The notes under the pieces: generated by a model
Databases searched by the model: none
What the model was told of the DNA's origin: nothing
What the model saw: only the letters and a program-made list of their open reading frames with translations
Source: 40CM-4-69-5 sp036556905
GTDB lineage: Bacteria; Methylomirabilota; Methylomirabilia; Rokubacteriales; CSP1-6
Assembly (NCBI GenBank): GCA_036556905.1
Contig: DATBIM010000141.1
Span: forward strand, 1 to 21,273
Direction of reading: 5' to 3'
Length of the DNA: 21,273 nucleotides
Made by a program: the position numbers and the translations under genes
In this document: piece by piece, positions 7,018 to 13,575 of the stretch
Layout of the letters: the number at the start of each line of letters is the position of its first letter
Numbering within the stretch: the first letter of the stretch is position 1

Positions 7018-8673
7018 ATGATCGATGACTCCGCGATGACCCTGGACGAGGTGCGGGGCCGCATCGCCGCCGCGGGATTGCCCATCCCCGAAGCCCGCCG
7101 GGAGATGGTCCGCAAGATCCTGGCCCTCGTGCTGGCATCGATCCGGGCCGAGGACTGGCGCGCCGCGGGCACGCTCGAGCCCGCCGTCACCTTCAGCGCC
7201 GGCGGTCCCGCGGGCAGCGCCGGCGGGGCGAGCGACACCGCCCCGGCGCGCCGGGGACCGGCGCCGCCCAGCCCCGCGGCGGCGGCCGACGACGAGCTCG
7301 CCTACACCGGCATCCGCGAGCTTGCCCGACGCTTCCGCAAGCGCGAGCTCTCACCGGTGGAGCTGACCCGGGCGCTCCTCGAGCGGATCGCGCGTCTGGA
7401 CCCCACGCTGCACACCTTCGTCACGCTCACCGCCGACCGCGCGCTCGCCGATGCCAAGGCCGCCGAGACCGCCATCTTGCAGGGGGATCCGCGCCCGCTG
7501 CTGGGCATTCCCGTCGCCTACAAGGATCTCTACGCCACGCGCGGCATCCGCACGACCGCGGGCTCGGCGGTGCTGGCCGAGTGGGTGCCCACCGACGACG
7601 CGACGTGCGTGGCGAGGCTACAGGCGGCCGGCTGCGTGCTGCTGGGCAAGCTGATCACCCACGAGTTCGCCTTCGGCATCCAGTTCCCGGGCCATCGCTT
7701 CACCCCGGCGCGCAACCCCTGGAACCTGGCCCACATCCCGGGGGGCTCGTCCTCGGGCTCGGGCGCGGCGCTGGCCGCCGGGCTCATCGTCGGCTCGCTC
7801 GGCTCCGACACCGGCGGCTCGATTCGGGGACCGGCGGCCTTCTCCGGCATCGTCGGGCTCAAGCCCACCTACGGCCGCTGCAGCCGCGCGGGCGTCGTCA
7901 CGCTCTCCTGGACGCTGGACCACGCCGGCCCCATGGCGCGCACGGTCGAGGACTGCGCCTGGCTGCTCGAGGCCATCGCCGGTCACGACGCCGCCGACCC
8001 GGCGTCCAGCCGGGCGCCGGTCGGCGACTATCTGGGCGGCCTCGGCCAGTCCATCCGCGGTCTGCGGGTGGGCGTGTCGCGCCCGTACTTCCTGCAGGGG
8101 GTGGCGCCCGACGTGGTGACGGCGTTCGAGCAGGCCCTGCAGACGCTGCGCGCTCTGGGCGCCAGCGTGGAGGAGGTCGAGATCCCGACGGTGTGGGCGT
8201 CGCCCTGCTACATGGCGATCATGCTGTCCGAGGCGTTCGCCTACCACGAGCGCGACCTGCGCGAGCGGCTGCACCTCTTCGGCGAGGGATTGCGCGAGAA
8301 GTTCCTCACCGGCGGGCTCTTCTCCGGCGCGGAGTACGTCCAGGCCCAGCGGCTGCGGGCGCGCCTGCAGGCCGAGATGCTGGACGTCCTGCGCCGGGTG
8401 GACGTCCTGGCCTCACCGACGATGCTGAGCCCGGCCGTGACCTTCGCCTTCGCCCAGGACCCGGATCTGCCGTACCCGTTCCCCCGCAGCAACACGTCGC
8501 CCTTCAACATGGCCGGCCTGCCCGCGCTGGCGCTGCCCAGCGGATTCTCGACGACGGGACTGCCGTGCTCGCTCCAGCTCGCCGGGCGGCCGTTCGACGA
8601 GGCCACCGTGCTGCGCGTGGGGCACGCGTTCGAGCAGGCCACCGAGTGGCACCGCCGCCGCCCGCCGGTGTGA
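7018..8673 (+). CDS. Amidase (amidase signature family) with extra N-terminal helical domain
   Basis: A 551-residue amidase-signature hydrolase that cleaves an amide or urea-type C-N bond using a Ser-cisSer-Lys triad. The triad is intact: K169 in AYKDLYA, S244 in GGSSSGSG, and S268 in GSDTGGSIR. The spacing of 99 (K169 to S268) and 24 (S244 to S268) equals that of GatA. Residues 1-55 form a separate helical segment ending LEPAVTF, reminiscent of the small AtzG/GatC-like partner subunits, joined by an Ala/Gly/Pro-rich linker (about 60-92) to the amidase core. ATG 7018 has AGGGAGG at 7006-7012; an in-frame GTG at 6979 lacks one. A GatA role is unlikely without gatB/gatC neighbours. The last 261 bases are also covered by the opposite-strand regulator gene. 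Confidence 0.9.
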   Translation: MIDDSAMTLDEVRGRIAAAGLPIPEARREMVRKILALVLASIRAEDWRAAGTLEPAVTFSAGGPAGSAGGASDTAPARRGPAPPSPAAAADDELAYTGIRELARRFRKRELSPVELTRALLERIARLDPTLHTFVTLTADRALADAKAAETAILQGDPRPLLGIPVAYKDLYATRGIRTTAGSAVLAEWVPTDDATCVARLQAAGCVLLGKLITHEFAFGIQFPGHRFTPARNPWNLAHIPGGSSSGSGAALAAGLIVGSLGSDTGGSIRGPAAFSGIVGLKPTYGRCSRAGVVTLSWTLDHAGPMARTVEDCAWLLEAIAGHDAADPASSRAPVGDYLGGLGQSIRGLRVGVSRPYFLQGVAPDVVTAFEQALQTLRALGASVEEVEIPTVWASPCYMAIMLSEAFAYHERDLRERLHLFGEGLREKFLTGGLFSGAEYVQAQRLRARLQAEMLDVLRRVDVLASPTMLSPAVTFAFAQDPDLPYPFPRSNTSPFNMAGLPALALPSGFSTTGLPCSLQLAGRPFDEATVLRVGHAFEQATEWHRRRPPV

Positions 8674-9660
8674 CGGCGGGAGCGGCGGCCGGCCGAAGCG
8701 GGCCCGGTACGACTGCGGCGAGATGCGTGTGTAGCGCTTGAACAGATCTCTGAAGAAGGCCACGTCCTCGTAGCCGACGGCCCCCGCCACTTCCTGGACC
8801 GTCGTGTGGTCTTGCTCGAGCAGGTGCTTGGCCCCGGCCACCCGCAGCTTGTGGAGGTAGGTCAGGGGTGGTTCGCCGGTCGCTTGCTTGAAGCGGCGCA
8901 CGAAGTTGCGCGGGCTCATGCCGGCGCGCCGGGCGACGTCGTGGAACCGGACCCCCCGCCGAAAGTTCTCGTGCAGCCACTCCTGCACGCGCCGGATCGC
9001 GTCATCGCGGTGACCGGCCCGGGGCGGCGGCGCCGCGAATCCCGACTGCCAGGTGCGCGGAGTGTCGATCAGCAGGGCCTTGCCACACTGCACGGCGATG
9101 TCATGGCCGGCGAATTTCTCGACGAGATAGAGGCTCAGGTCCAGCGAGGCGTACACACCCCCGCCGCAGTACACGTTGTCGGCTTCGGTGATGAACAGCT
9201 CGGGATGCCAGTCGATCCGGGGATACTTGCGTCGGTACAGCTCGGCCAGTCCCCAGTGAGTGGTGGCCGGCTTGCCGTCAAGAAGCCCGGCTTCGGCCAG
9301 CAGCGCGACCCCCGAGCAGATGGCCGCTACACTCGCGCCCCCCCGGTGCAGCCGGCGCAGCCACGGAATGACCCGGCCATGGCGAGCCAGGAGCTGCTCC
9401 GTCTCCAATCCCGTCGAGGAGAGGATCAGCAGATCCGTCTTGCGAATCTGGTCGAGCGAGGCCTCGGGGACGATCTGCAGCGGCCAGTCGTAGTCCACCG
9501 GCTTGCCATCGATCGACGCCGTACGCACGCGGAACAGGGGCCTGGCGGGTTCACCGTTGATCAGGTTCCAGGCGACCCCGGCGCCGCGGAAGACCTCCAT
9601 GGGCGCGATCGCGGTGGAGGCGAGTCCCCCGCGCAGGAAGAGGATCGTCACGTCGAGCAT
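8413..9660 (-). CDS. GlxA-family transcriptional regulator (DJ-1/PfpI domain plus AraC-type HTH)
   Basis: A 415-residue regulator. Residues about 1-185 are a DJ-1/PfpI-like domain with the nucleophile-elbow AAICSG (C115) and CGGGVY. Residues about 218-322 are the AraC double helix-turn-helix: VARRAGMSPRNFVRRF, then VAGAVGYEDVAFFRDLF and ISPQSYRARF. Such proteins usually bind a small ligand through the N-terminal domain and activate adjacent genes. ATG 9660 has AGGAGGG 3 bases upstream. After residue 325, where the family normally ends, the frame stays open for about 90 Pro/Arg/Gly-rich residues and passes antisense through the amidase stop codon, giving a 261-bp tail-to-tail overlap. The extension may be real, or a stop may have been lost through mutation or a sequence error. 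It diverges from the DUF4242 gene. Confidence 0.87.
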   Translation of the reverse strand: MLDVTILFLRGGLASTAIAPMEVFRGAGVAWNLINGEPARPLFRVRTASIDGKPVDYDWPLQIVPEASLDQIRKTDLLILSSTGLETEQLLARHGRVIPWLRRLHRGGASVAAICSGVALLAEAGLLDGKPATTHWGLAELYRRKYPRIDWHPELFITEADNVYCGGGVYASLDLSLYLVEKFAGHDIAVQCGKALLIDTPRTWQSGFAAPPPRAGHRDDAIRRVQEWLHENFRRGVRFHDVARRAGMSPRNFVRRFKQATGEPPLTYLHKLRVAGAKHLLEQDHTTVQEVAGAVGYEDVAFFRDLFKRYTRISPQSYRARFGRPPLPPSHRRAAAVPLGGLLERVPHAQHGGLVERPPGELERARQSRRRESAGQRQRGQAGHVEGRRVAAGERVRQIRVLGEGEGHGRAQHRR

Positions 9661-9671
9661 CGTCCCTCCTC

Positions 9672-9707
9672 TGGCAGAAATGCCCACCTACTATGTCATA
9701 TCTGCCA
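9672..9707. promoter_or_regulatory. Inverted repeat, likely operator in the divergent regulator/DUF4242 promoter
   Basis: Arms TGGCAGAAATG (9672-9682) and CATATCTGCCA (9697-9707) pair at 10 of 11 positions around a 14-base spacer. The repeat lies 12 bases from the start of the GlxA-type regulator, in the 98-base gap before the divergent DUF4242 gene, and is unusually AT-rich for this window. Position and symmetry suggest a binding site, most simply for the neighbouring AraC-type regulator. AraC-family proteins often prefer direct repeats, so another factor is possible. Confidence 0.5.
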
Positions 9708-9758
9708 TCTGGATTCCACCGCGGTCCTGGCCCACGCTGCGTTCACAAGGAGGGAGCC

Positions 9759-10061
9759 ATGAACACCTACGTCATTCTTCGCCGCAGCGCCTGGAAAACC
9801 CCCGAGGACCTCGAGGAGGCGGCCCGGTGCTCGACCCGGGTCGGTAACGAGGAAATGCCCGACAAAGTCCGGTGGATCCGCTCGTACGTCGTGGAGGAGG
9901 AGACGGGGGCGCTGGGGACCGTGTGCATCTACCAGGGAGTCGATGCCGACGCCATCCGTGAGCACGCTCACCGCGCCGGCATGCCCGCCGACGAGGTGAT
10001 CCCGGTGCGCGGCACCGTGCTGGTGAGGCCGGATCCCCCGAGCGACGCGCCGTCGCGCTAA
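9759..10061 (+). CDS. DUF4242 domain protein (SCO4226-like small alpha-beta protein)
   Basis: A 100-residue protein with the DUF4242 pattern: an N-terminal strand (TYVILRRSAWKTPEDL), then DKVRWIRSYVVEEE and GTVCIYQGVDADAIREHAHRAGMPADEV. Members form a small ferredoxin-like fold; a Streptomyces member was described as nickel-binding, but the cellular role of the family is not settled. The Cys in TVCIY and the His residues of the HAHRAG helix are conserved-looking here. ATG 9759 follows AAGGAGGGAG (9747-9756). It is the first gene to the right of the divergent GlxA-type regulator, so it is the natural candidate for that regulator's target. Confidence 0.85.
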   Translation: MNTYVILRRSAWKTPEDLEEAARCSTRVGNEEMPDKVRWIRSYVVEEETGALGTVCIYQGVDADAIREHAHRAGMPADEVIPVRGTVLVRPDPPSDAPSR

Positions 10062-10073
10062 GATCCCTCCGCC

Positions 10074-10529
10074 ATGGGGGCTGACGCCCGGGGGATCGAC
10101 GCCGCCCTCGTCGACGAGGTGTGGCGCGAGATCGTGCAGTACCCACCGGACCGGGTCCAGGCCGAGGCGCGCGCGTTCCTGGAGCAGCAGCCCGACGTCG
10201 CCGCCGTGGCGGCGCTGGCGTCCGAGCCGTTCGAGGCGCCGGTGCGGCAGGCGACGTTCGGGCTGGCGTTCCTGTTCTTCAAGGTGCTGGAGCGCAGCGC
10301 CGGCGAGCCGTTCCCGCGCGTCCCCGAGGCGCGCCTGCAGTCGGTCTGGCAGGCCAACGCCGAGCGGCTGGCCGCCTCCTCCGAGGGCCCGGCCTCGCCT
10401 CTGGTGAGCTACGTGCTGAGCGTCTTCTACGGCGGCGACAGCGGCCCGTACGACGCGGGGGTCCGCGCCAGCCTCGTCCAGCTCCTGGAAACGCTGCGCG
10501 AAGCAGTCGATCTCGGGACGGAGCGCTGA
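10074..10529 (+). CDS. Hypothetical mostly helical protein
   Basis: A 151-residue soluble protein that I do not recognise. It is predicted by eye to be mostly alpha-helical, with an aromatic-rich hydrophobic segment TFGLAFLFFKVLER (around 61-74) that is too short and too charged at its ends for a confident membrane helix, and no Cys/His metal motif. The start ATG at 10074 lies 12 bases after the DUF4242 stop with a weak ribosome site. The stop is 6-9 bases before the MFS transporter start, so co-transcription with both neighbours is likely. Codon use matches the surrounding genes, supporting a real gene. Confidence 0.65.
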   Translation: MGADARGIDAALVDEVWREIVQYPPDRVQAEARAFLEQQPDVAAVAALASEPFEAPVRQATFGLAFLFFKVLERSAGEPFPRVPEARLQSVWQANAERLAASSEGPASPLVSYVLSVFYGGDSGPYDAGVRASLVQLLETLREAVDLGTER

Positions 10530-10538
10530 TCGACGGTG

Positions 10539-11747
10539 ATGGCCCGCTGGGCCATCCTCGCGCTCGTCACCCTGGCCTACGCGGCCGCCGCGCTGGCCGC
10601 GCTCGCGGTGGCGCCGCTGGCGCCGTTCCTGCGCAATGACCTGCGCCTGACCCGGGTGGAGGTCGGGTTGCTGCTACCCGCCGTCTACCTCGGCGGAGTC
10701 TTGATGTCGCTGCCGTCGGGCTGGCTCGCCGACCGGTTCGGCGTCCGGCCCACGCTTGCGCTCGGCGTGGCCCTGACCGGGGCGCTGGTGGCGCTGGCCA
10801 CGACGAGCCCGAGCCTGCCCCTGCTGCTCCTGTGCCTCGTGGGGGCCGGGTTCGGATTCAGTGTGGGCAATCCCGCAACCGGGAAAGTCGTCGTGGACTG
10901 GTTTCCCGCTCGCGAGCGTGGCGTGGCGATGGGCGTCAAGCAGACCGGCCTGACGCTGGGCGGGATCACCGGCGCCCTCGTGCTCCCCCCGCTGGCCGTC
11001 GAGCTCGGCTGGCGCGACGCGCTGGCCGGGGCCGGCGCCTTCGCGGCGCTGGGCGGTCTCGCCGTCCTGGCGCTCTACCGCAGCCCGCCGGGCAAGGGCG
11101 GCCCCCGCGCCCCGGCCCAGCCCCGGCTCGGCGAGCTCGGCGTGTTCCTGACCCGCCCGGGCGTCCGGGTGTTGTTCGCGGGGGCGTTTCTGTTGTCGAT
11201 GACGCAGTCGTCCCTGCTCGCTTACTTCGCGCTCTACGCCAGGGAGAGCTTCGACGTCTCCGCCGTGCAGGCCGGGCAGCTGCTCGCGCTGGCGCAGGCC
11301 GGCGGCGCCGCCAGCCGCCTCGGCGGCGGCCTGGTGAGCGATCGGGCCCTCGGCGGCCGGCGCCGGCCGGGCGTCGTCGCGATGGCGCTCGTGGGGGCGG
11401 CCGCCTGCGTGGGCTTTGCGCTGGGCGAGGCGCTGCCGCGCGCCCTGCTGGGGCTCCTGGCGCTCGTGGCCGGGATCGGCGCCTTCGGCTGGGTCGGGCT
11501 CTACTTCGCCCTCGCGGCCGAGCTCGGCGGCGCGCGCTACGCCGGGCTCCTCACCGGTGTGGCCGTCTCCTGCGCGTGGTCGGGAGTCCTGGTGGGGCCG
11601 CCGCTCTTCGGCCTGGTCGTCGAGGCCACCGGCGGCTACGGCGCGGCCTGGCTTCTGCTGGCCGGCATCGCCGTGACCGTCGCCGTCGCCCTCGCCCGCC
11701 TGCAGCCGCTGGTCCAGCGCGGGCCCGGGACGGGGCGGAACGAGTAG
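10539..11747 (+). CDS. MFS transporter (12 transmembrane helices)
   Basis: A 402-residue major facilitator superfamily permease. Twelve hydrophobic stretches are visible. The cytoplasmic loop 2-3 carries motif A as GWLADRFGVR (61-70), and the stretch GFGFSVGNPATGKVVVDWFP followed by ERGVAMGVKQTG resembles the nitrate/cyanate and organic-anion branches of MFS. Substrate cannot be assigned. Two adjacent starts are possible, GTG 10536 and ATG 10539, and the nearest purine-rich element (GGAG at 10519-10522) is rather distant from both, so coupling to the upstream gene may help initiation. It is the last gene of the 9759-11747 plus-strand run and is followed by a hairpin shared with the convergent gene. 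Confidence 0.88.
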   Translation: MARWAILALVTLAYAAAALAALAVAPLAPFLRNDLRLTRVEVGLLLPAVYLGGVLMSLPSGWLADRFGVRPTLALGVALTGALVALATTSPSLPLLLLCLVGAGFGFSVGNPATGKVVVDWFPARERGVAMGVKQTGLTLGGITGALVLPPLAVELGWRDALAGAGAFAALGGLAVLALYRSPPGKGGPRAPAQPRLGELGVFLTRPGVRVLFAGAFLLSMTQSSLLAYFALYARESFDVSAVQAGQLLALAQAGGAASRLGGGLVSDRALGGRRRPGVVAMALVGAAACVGFALGEALPRALLGLLALVAGIGAFGWVGLYFALAAELGGARYAGLLTGVAVSCAWSGVLVGPPLFGLVVEATGGYGAAWLLLAGIAVTVAVALARLQPLVQRGPGTGRNE

Positions 11748-11748
11748 G

Positions 11749-11767
11749 GGCCGGTCACCGACCGGCC
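11749..11767. terminator. Hairpin between convergent genes, possible bidirectional terminator
   Basis: GGCCGGT (11749-11755) and ACCGGCC (11761-11767) form a perfect 7-bp stem around a 5-base loop. It starts just after the MFS stop and ends just before the stop of the minus-strand 62-aa gene. The stem is GC-rich, but neither side has a proper T tract, so intrinsic termination would be weak. Confidence 0.45.
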
Positions 11768-11768
11768 G

Positions 11769-11957
11769 TTACCCCGTGGCGTATTGCCGGCGCAGCAGCC
11801 AGGCGCCCATGCGAATGAGGGTCGTACCCAGCGCAAGCCGCAGCCGACCGGAGCGGGGCGGTACACGCGCGACCAGGGTGTGCCGGCGGGCCGCCTCCGC
11901 CATCTCGGCGTGCCGCTGCTTGATCAGCCACATCATCGTGTACTCGTTGAAATCCAT
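11769..11957 (-). CDS. Small basic protein (62 aa) at the end of the sigma/methyltransferase cluster
   Basis: A 62-residue protein with an N-terminal MDFNEYTMMWLIKQRH segment, a charged HAEMAEAARRH helix and a C-terminal amphipathic or weakly hydrophobic helix (LALGTTLIRMGAWLL, about 43-57) rich in Arg. I cannot name a family. It may associate peripherally with the membrane. The ATG at 11957 has no clear Shine-Dalgarno, and the same frame is open upstream, so the start is uncertain; the N-terminal sequence composition changes sharply at this Met, which is why I chose it. It lies 74 bases after the three-domain methyltransferase gene on the same strand. Confidence 0.6.
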   Translation of the reverse strand: MDFNEYTMMWLIKQRHAEMAEAARRHTLVARVPPRSGRLRLALGTTLIRMGAWLLRRQYATG

Positions 11958-12031
11958 TTTCCCGGTAAGACCCCGGTCGGAGGCCGCTGTGAAACCCGGA
12001 GCGAACGACGAGGTGGGTGTCGGCGCGCGTC

Positions 12032-13003
12032 CTAGGACGCGAGGGGATGCAGATCGGGCCGGCAGGTGGTGCAAGGCTCCCGTCCGGAGCCCTCGGCGCG
12101 CTGCTGCGTGCTGAAGAAGACCAGCCGTCGTAGATGGGCCGGAGACTCGAGGGAGGAGCACGTGGGCAGGCAGTACCAGCGGTCGTTGGGCTCGCCGACG
12201 TACATCGCCCGCGGGTTCACGTGGGCGGTGGCGTGGGCGTGCTCGACGTGGATGCCTTCGGTGGAGAGCAGGCGCTCCTTGAGGGTGAGCTTGTCGCCGG
12301 CATAACCGACGAGGTCGCCGCTGGCGCCGACCACGCGGTGGCAGGGAATGACGATCGGCAGGGGATTCCAGCGCAGGGCCTGGGCAACGGCGCGCATGGC
12401 GGCGGGCCGCCCCACCTCGCAGGCGACGCCCGAGTACGACATGAGCGCCCCGTAGGGGATCTCGGAGGTCGCTTTCAGAACTGTCCGGTGGAACTCGCTC
12501 CGCACCAGTCGCAGATCGAGCGTCCAGCCGAACCGATCGCGCCGGCCCGCAAGGTACTCCATCAGCTCGCGATGGAGCCCTTCCAGATCCTGGCCGTCCT
12601 CGATAGGCTCCACGCCGTGCAGATGGCCGAGGCGCGAATGGGCGAGGCTCTTGGCCCGGCCCAGATACTCGACGAGGGAGACGCCCTGCTCGGATGCCGC
12701 GATGAGGATGTTGCCGAGGGGGGAGGGGAAGACGCGATAGATCAGCGTTCGCCGCTTGAGGTCACCGAGGCTCGAATCCAGCCGCTTGCGGGCGTCCTCC
12801 AGCCCGGCCGGGGCCGGCGGCGCTTGACGCCAGGACCCCAGCGCGTGCTCGAGGGCTCGGTAACGCGCATACTCGCCACCGCACGGCGCGCAGAGGCCGA
12901 TGTGATCGTGGACCCGGCGCGCCACCGTCGCTTCGGCCTCGCCGGTGGCCGCGGCAATGAGATCCGGCTCGATCTGGACGCACACCTTGGGCTTGGGTGT
13001 CAT
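12032..13003 (-). CDS. Three-domain protein: anti-sigma zinc motif, O6-methylguanine-DNA methyltransferase, Ada-type zinc domain
   Basis: A 323-residue cytoplasmic protein. Residues 8-60 carry H34-x3-C38-x2-C41 with an upstream C8, the zinc motif of ZAS/zf-HC2 anti-sigma factors, followed by helices. Residues about 86-250 are a methylated-DNA-protein cysteine methyltransferase: the acceptor is C221 in PCHR, preceded by RAVAQALRWNP with the Arg of the helix-turn-helix and followed by LVGYAGDKLTLKERLL. Residues about 266-317 match the Ada metal-binding domain, with C278-x3-C282 and C311-x2-C314 ending in CRPD; E. coli Ada has C38, C42, C69 and C72 in the same layout. There is no AraC HTH and no membrane helix. 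It starts in an ATGA overlap with the ECF sigma gene, so it is probably that sigma factor's soluble anti-sigma partner and an alkylation sensor. Domain assignments are strong; the sensing role is inferred. Confidence 0.88.
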   Translation of the reverse strand: MTPKPKVCVQIEPDLIAAATGEAEATVARRVHDHIGLCAPCGGEYARYRALEHALGSWRQAPPAPAGLEDARKRLDSSLGDLKRRTLIYRVFPSPLGNILIAASEQGVSLVEYLGRAKSLAHSRLGHLHGVEPIEDGQDLEGLHRELMEYLAGRRDRFGWTLDLRLVRSEFHRTVLKATSEIPYGALMSYSGVACEVGRPAAMRAVAQALRWNPLPIVIPCHRVVGASGDLVGYAGDKLTLKERLLSTEGIHVEHAHATAHVNPRAMYVGEPNDRWYCLPTCSSLESPAHLRRLVFFSTQQRAEGSGREPCTTCRPDLHPLAS

Positions 13004-13575
13004 GCCTGACGCTCCATCGCGGGTAGCGCGAGCCCCTCGAGCTCCCGGCGGACCTTCTTGAGGGCCTGGAACACGTGGGCCCGGGCCGTTTCCGCCGAGC
13101 AGTCGAGCGTTCGCGCGATCGCCTCGTAGTCGAGGTCGTGAATCTTTCGCTGCACGAAGGCCAGGCGCTGCTTGAGCGGCAGGCCCGCCACCACCGCATC
13201 GAGTCGAGTCCGGGTCTGGTTGAACACGGCTTCGCCGTCGGGCGCGGCGCCGTCGAACTCGGAGCGCACCGACCGGGCCTGGGCCTGGGCGTTGCGCCGC
13301 CGGCGCTCGTCGCGAAAGTGGTTCCGGGCCAGGTTGGTGGCGATCGTGAAGAGCCAGGCCCGGACGTTGGCGTTCCCGTCCAGGCCTCGGTAAGCCTTCC
13401 AGGCGCGCAGGAAGGTCTCCTGGGACAGGTCGTCGGCGTCGCTCGACCGGGCGGTTACCCGACGTAGATAGCGAAAGATTTCCGCATGATGCGATTCCAG
13501 AACTGCGTCAAAGGGCTGCTGACCCATCGCACCCGTATAAGACACCGATTCCTCACCGGCGTGAAAGGAGGTCAT
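13000..13575 (-). CDS. ECF-type RNA polymerase sigma factor (sigma-70 family)
   Basis: A 191-residue group 4 sigma factor. Region 2 spans about residues 22-95, with DADDLSQETFLRAW (47-60) for core binding and VRAWLFTIATNLARNHFRDERRR (71-93) for -10 recognition. Region 4 spans about 122-178, with LPLKQRLAFVQRKIHDLDYEAIA and the HTH CSAETARAHVFQALKKVRR. No extra C-terminal domain is present. ATG 13575 has TGAGG 7 bases upstream and overlaps the end of the hydrolase gene by 23 bases; GTG 13545 and ATG 13527 are alternatives. Its stop overlaps the start of the anti-sigma/methyltransferase/Ada gene by 4 bases, the usual arrangement of an ECF factor with its cognate anti-sigma factor. Target promoters unknown. 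Confidence 0.92.
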   Translation of the reverse strand: MTSFHAGEESVSYTGAMGQQPFDAVLESHHAEIFRYLRRVTARSSDADDLSQETFLRAWKAYRGLDGNANVRAWLFTIATNLARNHFRDERRRRNAQAQARSVRSEFDGAAPDGEAVFNQTRTRLDAVVAGLPLKQRLAFVQRKIHDLDYEAIARTLDCSAETARAHVFQALKKVRRELEGLALPAMERQA

